DNA from: Bosea sp. 29B | Lineage (GTDB): Bacteria; Pseudomonadota; Alphaproteobacteria; Rhizobiales; Beijerinckiaceae | NCBI RefSeq assembly: GCF_902506165.1 | Contig: NZ_LR733817.1 | Coordinates: forward strand, 4,679,625 to 4,743,624 | Direction of reading: 5' to 3' | Length of the DNA: 64,000 nucleotides | Shown: positions 44,126 through 53,326 of the stretch, piece by piece | Numbering within the stretch: position 1 is the first letter of the stretch | Layout: each line of letters begins with the position of its first letter | Translations under genes and position numbers: made by a program | Notes under the pieces: model-generated | What the model was told of the DNA's origin: nothing | Databases searched by the model: none | Seen by the model: the letters and a program-made list of their open reading frames with translations, nothing else

Positions 44126-44911
44126 ATGACATCGCAATCGTCTCGTGCTCCAGCTCTTTCCGGCAAGGTCGCGATCGTCACGGGCGGCGGCACCGGCATC
44201 GGCCTCGCCATCGCCAAGGCCTTCATCGATGAGGGCGCGCAAGTGGTGATCGCCGGACGCTCCCAGGCCTCGCTCGACAAGGCTGCAGCGGGGATCGGGG
44301 CGCATGCCATTGCCGCCGATGTCTCGCTGGAGGCCGATGCCACGAGGCTCGCCAAGGAGACGGCCGCGCGCTTCGGCGGCGTCGATATCCTCGTCAACAA
44401 TGCCGGGGTGACCGGGCAGGTCGCCAATGCCGAGGACCTCGACATCGCCCAATGGGACGAGACCATGGCGATCAACATCCGCGGCACGATCCTGTGCATC
44501 AAGCATTGCGTGCCGCTGATGCGGGCGCGTGGCGGCGGTTCGATCATCAACATGTCGTCGCTGATGGGGCTGCGCGGCTATCCGATGCGCAGCGCCTATA
44601 CCGCGACGAAGTTCGCGGTGATCGGCATCACCGAGGCCGTGGCGCAGGAGGTCGGCATCCACGGCATCAGGGTCAACGCGCTCTGTCCCGGCGCGGTCAA
44701 TGGCGAACTGATGCAGCGCGTCATCGCTGCCCGTGCCGCCAAGGAGAACCGGCCGGCGGCGGAGATCGTCCGGGCCAACTACACCGACAAGGCGGCGCTG
44801 AAGCGCTGGGTCGAGCCGGAAGAGGTGGCGCGCGCCGCCCTGTTCCTGGCGAGCGAGCAGTCGTCCTCGATCACCTCCGAGCGCATCAAGGTCGACGCCG
44901 GCCGGATGTGA
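44126..44911 (+). CDS. Short-chain dehydrogenase/reductase (SDR)
   Basis: This 261-residue NAD(P)-dependent enzyme has VTGGGTGIGLAIAKAF (cofactor, about 16-31), NNAGVTG, the catalytic Ser in INMSSLMG and YTATK (Tyr-x3-Lys). The C-terminal EPEEVARAALFLASEQSSSI is typical of classical SDRs. It stands alone behind its own promoter-like repeat and ends in a strong hairpin. The substrate is unknown; the downstream gene is convergent and unrelated. Confidence 0.92.
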   Translation: MTSQSSRAPALSGKVAIVTGGGTGIGLAIAKAFIDEGAQVVIAGRSQASLDKAAAGIGAHAIAADVSLEADATRLAKETAARFGGVDILVNNAGVTGQVANAEDLDIAQWDETMAINIRGTILCIKHCVPLMRARGGGSIINMSSLMGLRGYPMRSAYTATKFAVIGITEAVAQEVGIHGIRVNALCPGAVNGELMQRVIAARAAKENRPAAEIVRANYTDKAALKRWVEPEEVARAALFLASEQSSSITSERIKVDAGRM

Positions 44912-44939
44912 TCCGGCCGGAAGCCCGACAACAGTCGGG
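44898..44939. terminator. Bidirectional terminator between SDR and chemoreceptor genes
   Basis: CCGGCCGGAT-GTG-ATCCGGCCGG (44898-44920) is a perfect 10-bp stem with a 3-nt loop that spans the SDR stop codon. A second stem CCCGAC-AACA-GTCGGG (44924-44939) follows at once. The two sit between convergent genes and could stop transcription from both sides. Confidence 0.65.
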
Positions 44940-44947
44940 TTGCGGGT

Positions 44948-46468
44948 TCACGCCGCCCGGTTGCGCCGTGTGGGAGCCATGGCGGATGGCCTAAGTTCGT
45001 CTTCGGTCCGGAAGGCCGAGACGAGCTGGCTCAGCCGTTCGATCTGCGTCAGCAGCATGCGTGCCGAGGCTGCGCTCTGCTCCGCCAGCGCGGCGTTTCG
45101 CTGTGTGATCTCGTCCATGTGGCTGACGGCCTGGCTCATTTCCTCGATGCCGCTGGCCTGCTCGCCCGCCGCGGCCGCGATCTCGCCGACCGTCGTCGAG
45201 ACCCGGCCTGAGGCGCCGACGATCTGTTCCAGCGTGTCGCCCGCGAGCCTGACCAGCCGCACACCCTCGGTCACCTCGGTGCCGGAGGTGCCGATCAGGC
45301 CGGTGATGTCCTTGGCGGCCTCGGCCGAGCGCTGTGCCAGCGCCCGGACCTCGGCGGCGACGACGGCAAATCCACGCCCGGCATCGCCGGCGCGCGCAGC
45401 CTCGACGGCCGCGTTCAGCGCCAGGAGATTGGTCTGGAAGGCGATGCCGTCGATCACGCCGGTGATCTCGGAGATCTTCCTGGAGGCGTCCTCGATCCGG
45501 GCCATCGCCGCGATCGCCTCGCGGATGATGCCGCCACCCGTACGCGCGACCCCCGTCGCCTCGTCGGCCAGAGCCGTCGAGGTGCGTGAGGCCTGAGCCG
45601 AGCTCTTCACCGAAGCCGCGAGCTCCTCCGTCGTCGCCGCGGTCTGCTCCAAGGCGGAAGCCTGCTCCTCGGTGCGCTCCGAGAGGTCGGCGGCGCCGTC
45701 GCTGATCTCCTGCGAGGAGGCGGCGATGGCTGTCGAACTCGTCTTGATCGTCGCGATCATCTCGCCGAGCCTTTCCATGGCGTCGTTGAAATGGGTGCCG
45801 ATCTGGGCGTATTCGGCCGGCATGTCCTGTGCGATGCGGACGGTGAGATCGCCCTTCGCCAGCGCCGCCATGCCTTCGCTCATCAGGGCTATCGCCTTCT
45901 CGCGCTCCGCCGCCTTGGCCTGCTCGCTGGCGCGCGCCTGCGCTTCGGCCTTCAGGCGGGCCGCTTCCGAGGCTTCGAGATAGACCGAGATGGCGTAGTC
46001 CATGTCGAGCAGGCAGGCCTTGACGATCGCAGCGATCTCCGCAGCCCGCTGATCCGCCCCCGGCAATTTGGAGCCGAAGCGGCTCTTCGGCCAACGCGCT
46101 TCCAGCACCTTCCCGATTAGTTGCGAGAGCAGCAGCGCGTAGCCGCCGATATACCAGCGCGGCTCGAGCCCGATCCGGGCATGGACCTGGCCGACGCGGG
46201 TGACGGCGGCGACGTAGTCCTGGTCGAATTGTCCCTTGGCGATCCCGGCCCAATGCGAGACCTGGCTCGTCTTGGCGCCACCGAGCTGCGCTTCGCTGCT
46301 GAAGAGGGCCATGGTCTCCGGAAAGGCCCTGATCTGCGCGTAGAACGCGTCGAGCGCAGTCGGGAGAGCAGCGACGATCGTCGGCTCGACATCACGGAGG
46401 CGCTGCCGCGAAGTCCCATCGAGCTGCAGGAATTCGAGCCGCCGGGCGAGATCGTCGGACGCAGACAT
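44948..46468 (-). CDS. Globin-coupled methyl-accepting chemotaxis protein (aerotaxis-type)
   Basis: The 506-residue soluble chemoreceptor has no transmembrane helix. Residues 1-175 form a globin sensor with a candidate proximal haem ligand His96 in [20 protein letters not shown] helical linker rich in Ala/Glu/Lys (about 180-215), a HAMP-like segment and the signalling domain follow, with hairpin tip [18 protein letters not shown] and [15 protein letters not shown]. The start is the second ATG, preceded by GAGGAAAG. It likely reports oxygen to CheA/CheW encoded elsewhere. Confidence 0.93.
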   Translation of the reverse strand: MSASDDLARRLEFLQLDGTSRQRLRDVEPTIVAALPTALDAFYAQIRAFPETMALFSSEAQLGGAKTSQVSHWAGIAKGQFDQDYVAAVTRVGQVHARIGLEPRWYIGGYALLLSQLIGKVLEARWPKSRFGSKLPGADQRAAEIAAIVKACLLDMDYAISVYLEASEAARLKAEAQARASEQAKAAEREKAIALMSEGMAALAKGDLTVRIAQDMPAEYAQIGTHFNDAMERLGEMIATIKTSSTAIAASSQEISDGAADLSERTEEQASALEQTAATTEELAASVKSSAQASRTSTALADEATGVARTGGGIIREAIAAMARIEDASRKISEITGVIDGIAFQTNLLALNAAVEAARAGDAGRGFAVVAAEVRALAQRSAEAAKDITGLIGTSGTEVTEGVRLVRLAGDTLEQIVGASGRVSTTVGEIAAAAGEQASGIEEMSQAVSHMDEITQRNAALAEQSAASARMLLTQIERLSQLVSAFRTEDELRPSAMAPTRRNRAA

Positions 46469-46588
46469 CACTTCTTTCCTCAACATGTCGCCGCTTTGGG
46501 CGCAGGAACGGTCGAGGAAGCTCTGGAGCCGGCATGATTAACGATTCATGCCGCCGGATAGGTCTATTGGAGGTCCAGATGGTCGCAG

Positions 46589-46621
46589 CGCCCCCGGATT
46601 GATCTGCGTCAACCCGGGGCG
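46589..46621 (-). terminator. Possible terminator after the SleB-type gene
   Basis: CGCCCCCGG (46589-46597) and CCGGGGCG (46614-46621) pair with one bulged base, 22 bp beyond the cell-wall hydrolase stop codon. No T-run is seen, so the call is tentative. Confidence 0.3.
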
Positions 46622-46642
46622 GATCCTGCCATAAGGTGCAGC

Positions 46643-47554
46643 TCAGTCTTGCGACACGCTGCCGCGCAAACCGCGGGGCGGCGGCAGCAGCGCCGCGATC
46701 CGGGCATCGGCCTTCGGCGGTGCGATGAAGGTTCGCGCCAGCTTCTTGGGCATGTCGAGATCGAACGGCCGGCTCGGCGGCAGCGTCGCTTTGCTGACCA
46801 GGTGCGTGGTCTGGCCGGCAGGTGCGGCGGCAGCGGGGGCTTCCGGAGCGAAAGCCAGCGGTGCGTTGGCGAAGGAGGTCGGCACGGAGGAGGCACTGGC
46901 GGCGAGCGGTGCCGGCGCGGTGACTGCAGCCAGCTGGTAGCTCGGCTCCTCGATGCGGCGGCGTTCCGGACGCTCGCCCTTGACATAGAAGGCGTTGCCG
47001 CCCGCCACCGTCACGTAATGCATGTTGGCGTAGGAGAAGCGCAGGCCGGCCATGTGGAAATGCTTGGCGTTGCCGACGGCCTCGTTGCGCTTGCCGTTGA
47101 GGATGGCGTCGGCGGCGGCCTCGGCCTTCGGCATGTCGCGTGCCACCATCTGGCGCGTCAGTACGCCCGGCGCGAACTGGCGCGGAGCGCCGACGACACC
47201 GCAGATCGTCTCCGGATAGCGCGGCGATCCCACCCGGTTCATCACGACGGTGCCGACGCCGAGCAGGCCTGATTCGCTCGACCGGTTCGATTCGAAGTAC
47301 ATCGCGCGGACGAGGCATTCCCGCTCGCGCGGGTCGGCCTTGGCCAGCTCGATCGCGCGCTTGCGGGTCTCGTGGGTCTGCTTCGTCGTCGTCCCGGGAC
47401 TGGCCGTCGTCGTCGCAGCGGTCTGGACCGGGGCGGTGCTGCAGGCGGCCAGCGCCGGCGCGGCCAGAGCCATCAGAAGCGGGATCGCTGCGCGGCCGTG
47501 GCGGTTCTCTCCGGTGGAACGGACGGCATTGGCAGCGATCACGGTCCGCTTCAT
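46643..47554 (-). CDS. SleB-type cell-wall hydrolase, probable lipoprotein
   Basis: This 303-residue protein has a hydrophobic leader ending LAAPALAACST, which looks like a lipobox with Cys38. A Ser/Thr/Ala linker leads to a hydrolase_2 (SleB) domain at about 75-195, with LVRAMYFESNRSSESGLLGV containing the likely catalytic Glu, VVMNRV and AKHFHMAGLRFSYAN. The C-terminal 100 residues are Pro/Ala-rich and probably disordered. It should cleave peptidoglycan glycan strands in the periplasm, in wall turnover rather than spore germination. Confidence 0.85.
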   Translation of the reverse strand: MKRTVIAANAVRSTGENRHGRAAIPLLMALAAPALAACSTAPVQTAATTTASPGTTTKQTHETRKRAIELAKADPRERECLVRAMYFESNRSSESGLLGVGTVVMNRVGSPRYPETICGVVGAPRQFAPGVLTRQMVARDMPKAEAAADAILNGKRNEAVGNAKHFHMAGLRFSYANMHYVTVAGGNAFYVKGERPERRRIEEPSYQLAAVTAPAPLAASASSVPTSFANAPLAFAPEAPAAAAPAGQTTHLVSKATLPPSRPFDLDMPKKLARTFIAPPKADARIAALLPPPRGLRGSVSQD

Positions 47555-47703
47555 GCGGTGACCTCCTGATTACGGGATCTCGGCTGCCGCAATCAGCGAG
47601 CCATCGTCACCGGCAAGGAAACCCGAACCTCTTATCAGAAAGTTAATTTCGGAAGGAAGAGGCAAAGATGACACGACCAGAAGCGGTGGCGCGGCCTGAT
47701 TCC

Positions 47704-47733
47704 GGTTGCAGGGCGCCCAATCACCCTGCAGCC
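47704..47733 (-). terminator. Terminator hairpin of the ABC transporter operon
   Basis: GGTTGCAGGG (47704-47713) and CCCTGCAGCC (47724-47733) pair over 10 bp with one mismatch that becomes a G-U pair in RNA, and a 10-nt loop. It sits about 10 bp past the permease stop on the minus strand. No clear T-tract follows. Confidence 0.5.
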
Positions 47734-47743
47734 GGCCCGGCGA

Positions 47744-49498
47744 TCACACCCCGAAGATCATCGTGCCGCGGCGCTTCATCACCAGGTAGAAGGCCGTCGC
47801 GATCGTGCTCATCAGCAGCGACCAGAGCAGGCCGAGCGCCGCGACTTCGCTGAGCTCGCCATTGACGGCGCGATCGAAGATCGCGACCGCGATGGTCTTG
47901 GTGTCGGGGCCGGAGAGGATGATCGCGGTCGAGAGGTCGCGTGCGGCGTTGAGGAAGATGAAGACCCAGCCGGCCATGATCGCTGGCAAGAGCAGCGGCA
48001 TTACGACCTTCAGCAGGATCTTGCCGGGCGAGGCACCGCAGACGCCGGCCGATTCCTCGAGTTCCTTATGGATCTGCAAGACGCCGCCATAGGTGTAGCG
48101 CATGCCGAAGGGCAGGAAGTGGATGACGAAGGCGATCACGACGATCGTCAACGTCGAATAGAGCGGGATCGGCGCGCGCAGCGCGACATCCATCATCGCG
48201 ACGCTGAGCACGATGCCGGGCAGGATCATCGGCAGCGTGATCAACTGGTCGGTGACGGTATGGAAGGCCTGGCGGCGCGCGACGAGCCAGCCGCAGACCA
48301 CCATCAGCGCCATGGTGATGCTCGCCGCGGCGGCGGCCGTGATCAGCGTGTTGACGATCAGCTCGAAATAGCCCTGGCTGCCGAGCACGATCCTGAAATT
48401 GTCGAGCGTCAGCGATTTGAACGCCGCGACGCGAACCGGCCGGACGAAGGGCGTCAGCGCGATCCAGAGCAGGGTCAGGATCGGCAGTACCAGCACGACG
48501 ATGCAATTGGCCCAGATCAGCCCGCCGCCGAGCCAGCGCAGCCGCCCGAGCGGCAGGGGGCGCGGGCGAAAGCCCTTGCCGGTCACCGTGGCGAAGCGCG
48601 AGGCGTTCAGCGACAGGCGGCTGTAGAGATACATCAGGCCGGCGACGAGCACGGTCAGCACGACCGAATAGGCGCTGGCCTGGCCGACCTTGGGCGGCAC
48701 CGCGGCGCGGATATCGTCATAGATGTCAGTGGTCAGCAGCTTGATCCCGGCCGAGGTGCCGACGAGCTTGGGTACGTCGAAGGCCTGCAGCGTCTTGATG
48801 AAGATGAACAGGCCCGTTGCCAGCGCGGCCGGGGCCGCCAGCGGGATCGAGACGCGCAGCACCATGGTGAGAATGCCGGCGCCGCTCATGCGCGCCGCTT
48901 CCTCCAGTTCGGCATTGGCGGTGCGGAAGCTCGCGGCGAAGAGCAGGAACGACATCGGCAGCCACCCCAGCGTCTCGATCGCGACCATGCCGGCGATCGA
49001 GTTGACGGTGAACAGGTTGCCGCCATTGCCGGTGAGGTTGCGGTAGAGCTCGTTGAACGGGCCGACCGGGCCGAGCAGGAAGAGCCAGGCCGGGACATAG
49101 ATGATCAAGGGTATGCCGAGCGACACCACCGTCATCAGATAGGCGAGGGAGCGGTGCGGCGCGTCGGTCCGCTCCACCACCCAGGCGAGCGAGGCACCGA
49201 AGAGAAGCGAGAACAGCGTCGATAGTGCTGCGAACTGGATCGAGTTCCAGCCGCTGGCGAGGATGCCCTTCTCGCTGGCGAGATGCGTGAAGTTGTCGAA
49301 GGTGAAGGCACCGTGCGAGCCGTCCGGGTTCATCACGAACAGGCTGTTCTGGATGAGCGTGACGACAGGCGGCAGCACCAGGCAGGCGATGACGAGCAGC
49401 ATCGCCTGCGCCAGCAGATTGGTCTGCGCCGGGCGTTTGGCCAGCCCGGCGCGGCGTTGCTGCGGCAGTGCCGCGGCAGCGTCGATGACTTCGGTCAT
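47744..49498 (-). CDS. ABC transporter permease, fused two-domain Fe3+/phosphonate type
   Basis: This 584-residue permease contains two complete membrane domains of about six helices each. The coupling loops are LEEAARMSGAGILTMVLRVS (about 215-235) and LEESAGVCGASPGKILLKVV (about 500-520). One chain therefore forms the whole pore, as in AfuB/FbpB/PhnV-like importers. It overlaps the binding-protein gene by four bases. No ATPase follows; the only candidate in the window is the LysR-box-linked ATPase at 63517. Confidence 0.92.
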   Translation of the reverse strand: MTEVIDAAAALPQQRRAGLAKRPAQTNLLAQAMLLVIACLVLPPVVTLIQNSLFVMNPDGSHGAFTFDNFTHLASEKGILASGWNSIQFAALSTLFSLLFGASLAWVVERTDAPHRSLAYLMTVVSLGIPLIIYVPAWLFLLGPVGPFNELYRNLTGNGGNLFTVNSIAGMVAIETLGWLPMSFLLFAASFRTANAELEEAARMSGAGILTMVLRVSIPLAAPAALATGLFIFIKTLQAFDVPKLVGTSAGIKLLTTDIYDDIRAAVPPKVGQASAYSVVLTVLVAGLMYLYSRLSLNASRFATVTGKGFRPRPLPLGRLRWLGGGLIWANCIVVLVLPILTLLWIALTPFVRPVRVAAFKSLTLDNFRIVLGSQGYFELIVNTLITAAAAASITMALMVVCGWLVARRQAFHTVTDQLITLPMILPGIVLSVAMMDVALRAPIPLYSTLTIVVIAFVIHFLPFGMRYTYGGVLQIHKELEESAGVCGASPGKILLKVVMPLLLPAIMAGWVFIFLNAARDLSTAIILSGPDTKTIAVAIFDRAVNGELSEVAALGLLWSLLMSTIATAFYLVMKRRGTMIFGV

Positions 49499-50544
49499 TT
49501 GAACAGCTCGTCGTAGATCTTCAGCCAGCCCGCGAGCGGCTCGCTCTCCTGCGAGGAGATCTCCGGTGCGAGCAGGGTCGAGGTGAAGTTGCCGGTCACC
49601 GGGCCGATCGAGGGATCCTTCGGCGGCACATCGGGATTGCCCGGCGGATAGCCGGCTTCGGCGATGATCTTCTGGCCGTCGTCGGAGAACATGAATTCGA
49701 GGAAGAGCTTGGCGGCATTGGGGTGCGGCGCGCCCTTGGCCAGCGCGATGACGCCGAGATTGGCCACGAGCGGCTCCATCTTGACCCAGGCGATCGGAGC
49801 TTCCTTGGCTCGGCTGATCACTGCGTGATGGTTATAGGTCATCAGGCCGATCGCGTATTGGCCCGAGATCACCTTGTCGAGGATGACGCGCTGGTTGCCG
49901 GGCTCGCGCACGATCTTCTGCTTCGAGAGCTCGCGCAGATAAGCCATGCCCTTGTCCTGGCCCATCACGGAGAGGACATTGCCGATGAAGCCGGCCGGTC
50001 CGGAAATGGCGCGGGTATCGGTCCAGACCATCTTGCCGCGCCATTTCGGGTCGAGCAGGTCGTCATAGGTCTTGGGCGCCTCGGCCGCCTTGACCAGGTC
50101 GGTATTGTAGGTCGTCGTCAGATACAGTGCGTAGATGCCGGAATAGAGCTGGCTCTGCGGCTTGAAGGTCGGCGCATATTTGGCGAGCGCATCGGGCACG
50201 AAGGGCTCGATCAGCCCGGCCTTGGTCAGCGGCGGGATCGAGGTTCCCGGTGAGTCGAACAGGTCGACCTCCATCTTGCCGGCCCGCGCCTGGCTGGTGA
50301 TCTTCAGCACCGTGTCGGAATCGCCGGCCGTCGCGTAGCGAACTTCGATGCCGTACTTGGCCTGGAACTTCTCCGCCAGCGGCCGTACCACTTGGCTGAC
50401 CACCATGCCGGTGTACCAGACGAGCTGGCGCTCGGCCTTGGCCTTGGCGATCAAATCGGCTGCAGGCTGGCTCTGGGCGAAGCCTGCGGTCGGCAACAGC
50501 GCGAGCGTGCTCGCCCCGGCAATGAAGCCGCGTCTGGTCTGCAT
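49495..50544 (-). CDS. ABC transporter substrate-binding protein (Fe3+/organic-anion type, SBP_bac_1-like)
   Basis: This 349-residue periplasmic protein has a twin-arginine-like leader (MQTRRGFIAGASTLALLP). The AfuA/FbpA-like core follows, with AKAERQLVWYTGMVVSQVV, VDLFDSPGTSIPPL, YNTDLVKAAEAPKTYDDLLD and FMFSDDGQKIIAEAGYPP. GGGAGGAAGG precedes the ATG at 50544. Proteins of this group bind iron, but also phosphonates, sugar phosphates and organic acids. Being in the CoA-catabolic regulon (LysR box at 50673) points to an organic acid. Confidence 0.9.
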   Translation of the reverse strand: MQTRRGFIAGASTLALLPTAGFAQSQPAADLIAKAKAERQLVWYTGMVVSQVVRPLAEKFQAKYGIEVRYATAGDSDTVLKITSQARAGKMEVDLFDSPGTSIPPLTKAGLIEPFVPDALAKYAPTFKPQSQLYSGIYALYLTTTYNTDLVKAAEAPKTYDDLLDPKWRGKMVWTDTRAISGPAGFIGNVLSVMGQDKGMAYLRELSKQKIVREPGNQRVILDKVISGQYAIGLMTYNHHAVISRAKEAPIAWVKMEPLVANLGVIALAKGAPHPNAAKLFLEFMFSDDGQKIIAEAGYPPGNPDVPPKDPSIGPVTGNFTSTLLAPEISSQESEPLAGWLKIYDELFK

Positions 50545-50672
50545 GTCCTTCCTCCCAATCCTCACTGGACGCCGGTGCCGGCGCCTCGAATTCCTGGCGA
50601 TCTGCTGCCGCCGTGGCACCCCTCGATCGAGAGGGGAGCATGCTAGGCGAAACTGCCCGCGCGGCCGGGGTG

Positions 50673-50713
50673 GGTCAAACGAGTAAACGAGACAGGCGTA
50701 TGAGGAATTCTCA
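50673..50713 (-). promoter_or_regulatory. LysR-type box A, upstream of the ABC transporter operon
   Basis: On the minus strand, TGAG-N5-CTCA (50713-50701) is followed after 12 bp by GTTTACTCGTTTGACC (50688-50673). The final TTGACC could serve as -35 for the binding-protein gene starting at 50544. The box overlaps the last codon of the hydrolase gene ending at 50711. It is the best palindrome of the five copies. Confidence 0.75.
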
Positions 50714-51514
50714 ATGGTCTCGGGGTTGACCATCCGCTGGCCCGGCATCCACGAAACCCGTTCGGTCGAAGAAATCCCGGAGTGTCGCTGCCACCAGTTC
50801 CGGCGTATCGATCGCCATGACATGGCCGGTCTCCAGGACCAGGAATTCCGCCCCCGCGATCTTGTTGGCGACGCCCTCGACATGCTCCGGCGGGCGCGCC
50901 GCATCGTGGCGCCCAGCGACGACGAGGGTCGGGCAGCGTATCGCGGCCAGATCGGCGTCGAGATCGAGCCCTGCCAGCATTCGCCAAGTCGCTGCCAGCG
51001 CAGCCGGATCTGCGGCGAGGCGCAGTTCCTCATAGCGTGAGAGCGGCCTGGAACCCTCGTCGGCGAATGCCTGGCGGATGCCGAGGCGTTCGATCGCCGC
51101 GATACGCTGCTCGGTCCGTGCCCGCTTCGCCTCGTCAAGCACGGTCGCCGGCGCGAGCAAGGCAAGCGCGGCGACGGCCTGCGGATGACGCGCGGCGAAG
51201 GCAGCGGCCACCGCCGCCCCGACGGCAGCGCCGGCGACGGCGACGGGCCCGGTGATGGCGAGCGCGGCGAGCAGGGCGGCAAGGTCATCGGCCGCCTGCG
51301 CGACGGTGTAGGGGCCGGGCGGCTTCTCCGACAGCCCGGCGCCGCGCTGGTCATAGCGCAGCACGCTGGCAAAGGGCGTAAGCAGCGGCACGACCGCGTC
51401 CCAGCTCTCCAGCATTCCGCCCATCTCATGCAGCAGCACGATTGTCGTGGGCGGCCCCGCCTTCAGCTCGTAGCGCAGTTGGATGCCGTTGGCCTCGATC
51501 CAGCGGTTCGGCAT
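50711..51514 (-). CDS. Alpha/beta-hydrolase-fold protein with Ala at the nucleophile position
   Basis: This 267-residue protein resembles 3-oxoadipate enol-lactonase-type hydrolases: VLLHEMGGMLESWD (oxyanion region, about 27-40), YDQRGAGLSEKPPG, VVAGRHDAARPPEHV (acid) and ETGHVMAIDTPE (His). The nucleophile elbow reads AGAAVGAA at 94-101, with Ala97 where Ser belongs. GGGAGGTG precedes the ATG at 51514. It is divergent from the thiolase operon with paired LysR boxes between. It may be a non-hydrolytic alpha/beta-fold enzyme such as a decarboxylase-like or C-C lyase member, or inactive. Confidence 0.82.
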   Translation of the reverse strand: MPNRWIEANGIQLRYELKAGPPTTIVLLHEMGGMLESWDAVVPLLTPFASVLRYDQRGAGLSEKPPGPYTVAQAADDLAALLAALAITGPVAVAGAAVGAAVAAAFAARHPQAVAALALLAPATVLDEAKRARTEQRIAAIERLGIRQAFADEGSRPLSRYEELRLAADPAALAATWRMLAGLDLDADLAAIRCPTLVVAGRHDAARPPEHVEGVANKIAGAEFLVLETGHVMAIDTPELVAATLRDFFDRTGFVDAGPADGQPRDH

Positions 51515-51558
51515 GAAGCACACCTCCCGCCGCGAGCCTTGGCGTTGTCTCGAGCCGG

Positions 51559-51599
51559 CGTCAAACGAGGGAAACTGAGCCGGGCTTGAGGAATGCTGC
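51559..51599 (-). promoter_or_regulatory. LysR-type box B, upstream of the alpha/beta-hydrolase gene
   Basis: Reading the minus strand, a weakened GCAGCATTCCTCA (51599-51587) is followed by 12 bp and TTTCCCTCGTTTGACG (51574-51559), 45 bp before the hydrolase start. One half of the TGAG-N5-CTCA palindrome is degraded. It stands back to back with box C, with 14 bp between. Confidence 0.65.
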
Positions 51600-51613
51600 G
51601 GCAACGGCTCTTG

Positions 51614-51654
51614 TGAGCATTGCTCAATCGCTCTTTCGGTTAAGTCGTTTGACC
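51614..51654 (+). promoter_or_regulatory. LysR-type box C, upstream of the thiolase operon
   Basis: TGAGCATTGCTCA (51614-51626) is followed by exactly 12 bp and GTTAAGTCGTTTGACC (51639-51654), facing the thiolase gene at 51738. TTGACC at the end is a possible -35. Confidence 0.75.
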
Positions 51655-51737
51655 CTTCGCCGGCGTTGCGAAAAACCTCCGAGGTCTCGACGGCGATCCG
51701 GCCGGGGCTCTCGCGCAAGTCAGTATGAGGTTTCCGC

Positions 51738-52898
51738 ATGACGGGTTCGCTGTCCGGGGTCGCTTCGGTGATCGGCATCGGCCAGAGCGATTGGGTCGGC
51801 GACCACCAGCGGGTTCGGGCCGGCGAGCGGCCGCATGATTCCTATGGCTATGGCGCGCAGGCCTTCCTCTCGGCGCTGGTCGATTCCGGCATTGCGCGCG
51901 ACGAGATCGACGGGCTGATCGTCGGGCCGACCACGGCCTATGAGCGTGTCGGCGAACTGCTCGGCCTCAATGTCCGCTGGGGCGGGCAGGCCGATGCGAT
52001 GACGGCGGTGATGGAGGCCTGCATGGCGATCCGTTCCGGCCTCGCCTCGGTCGTCGCGCTGGTCTACGGCAACGACCAGCGCTCGGCGCAGGTCAATTAT
52101 GGCGGCTCGGATGCGCAGGGCGGTGGCGCCTTCCTCGCCTATGTCTACCACGCGCCCTGGGGCTTCACCTCGCAGGGCGCGCTCTATGCGATGATGGCGC
52201 GCCGCTACATGCATGAGCGCGGCCTGACCGAAGCCGAGCTTGGCGAGGTCGCGGTGGCGCAGCGCCTCGCCGCCTCGCGCAATCCGCGCGCGCTAATGCG
52301 CAAGCCGATAAGCGTCGAGGATTATCTCGCCTCGCCCTTCATCTGCGAGCCGCTGCATCTCTTCGATTATTGCCTGATCAATGATGGCGGCGTCGCACTG
52401 ATCATTGCCGAGGCCGGCAAGGCCAAGCGAATTGGCCGGGCTCCGGTCGCGATTAAGGGCGTCGGCCGCTATGACCTCAACCGCGGCGCCACCAGCCTCG
52501 AGCCCCGCCTGCTCGATTATTATTTGCCGGCGCAGCAGGCGGTCGCCGCCCAGGTCTTCGAGATGGCCTCGCTCGGTCCCAAGGACATGGACGCGCTGCA
52601 GATTTACGACAGCTTCTCGCTGCATATCCCGCTCGCGCTCGAAGGCTATGGCTATTGCCCAGTCGGCGGCGCCGGCCAGTTCATGCGCGAGACCGGCATC
52701 TCGCTGGCCAAGGGTCTGCCGGTGAATACCAGCGGCGGGCACCTCTCCGAAAGCTACATGCAGGGCTGGAACCACCAGATCGAAGCGGTCCGGCAGGTCC
52801 GCGGCGAGGCCGGAGACCATCAGGTCGAGGGCTGCCGCCATGTCCATTACAGCTCCGACGTCGCCGGCAAGGCGATCTCGATCATCTACGGAGCCTGA
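51738..52898 (+). CDS. Thiolase-fold protein, Ltp/SCP2-aldolase type (no nucleophilic Cys)
   Basis: This 386-residue thiolase-superfamily protein ends in the lipid-transfer-protein pattern LPVNTSGGHLSESYMQG and EAVRQVRGEAG. By alignment to AIxxG after the active-site helix, the biosynthetic-thiolase Cys position is Gln84 (GGQADAMTAVMEA). LQIYDSFSLHIPL carries a conserved Tyr. With the adjacent DUF35 protein this resembles Ltp2-ChsH2 retro-aldolases of steroid side-chain degradation. It likely cleaves a beta-hydroxy-acyl-CoA carbon bond rather than performing thiolysis. It is the first gene of a five-gene operon behind LysR box C. Confidence 0.85.
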   Translation: MTGSLSGVASVIGIGQSDWVGDHQRVRAGERPHDSYGYGAQAFLSALVDSGIARDEIDGLIVGPTTAYERVGELLGLNVRWGGQADAMTAVMEACMAIRSGLASVVALVYGNDQRSAQVNYGGSDAQGGGAFLAYVYHAPWGFTSQGALYAMMARRYMHERGLTEAELGEVAVAQRLAASRNPRALMRKPISVEDYLASPFICEPLHLFDYCLINDGGVALIIAEAGKAKRIGRAPVAIKGVGRYDLNRGATSLEPRLLDYYLPAQQAVAAQVFEMASLGPKDMDALQIYDSFSLHIPLALEGYGYCPVGGAGQFMRETGISLAKGLPVNTSGGHLSESYMQGWNHQIEAVRQVRGEAGDHQVEGCRHVHYSSDVAGKAISIIYGA

Positions 52899-52901
52899 GC
52901 C

Positions 52902-53300
52902 ATGGCGAACAGTCAGCCCGTCGTCACGCTCTACGACGCCCCGATGTGGGAGAGCTTGTCCCGCGAGCGGATGCAGCTCCAGTCCTGCGGCCATTGCGGC
53001 ACACTGCGCTACCCGCCCGGGCCGATCTGCACGGCCTGCACCAGCCTCGATTATCGCTGGACCGATCTTTCGGGCGGCGGCGAGATCCTCTCCTGGGTGC
53101 GCTTCCACCGCGCCTATTTCGACGATCATCCGCCGCCCTACAACGCCGTCGCGATCAGGCTCGACGAAGGGCCGATCGTCGTCTCCAACCTGATCGGCCC
53201 GGAGCCGGAGGGCGAGTGGATCGGCCGGCGCGTCAAGCTCGCCTATCACCGTCGTCTTGATCGCACGCAGCACGCCTTCATGCTGTCTCAGCAACCCTGA
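52902..53300 (+). CDS. DUF35 Zn-ribbon/OB-fold protein, partner of the thiolase-like protein
   Basis: This 132-residue protein has an N-terminal rubredoxin-like zinc ribbon (Cys29, Cys32, Cys43, Cys46: CGHCGTL and ICTAC) and a C-terminal OB fold that in this family binds CoA ester substrates or stabilises the thiolase-like partner. It starts 3 bp after the upstream gene. The same two-gene pair recurs at 58154-59715. Confidence 0.9.
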   Translation: MANSQPVVTLYDAPMWESLSRERMQLQSCGHCGTLRYPPGPICTACTSLDYRWTDLSGGGEILSWVRFHRAYFDDHPPPYNAVAIRLDEGPIVVSNLIGPEPEGEWIGRRVKLAYHRRLDRTQHAFMLSQQP

Positions 53301-53326
53301 CGGCGCGCGGTCGCCTGGAGAAGATC

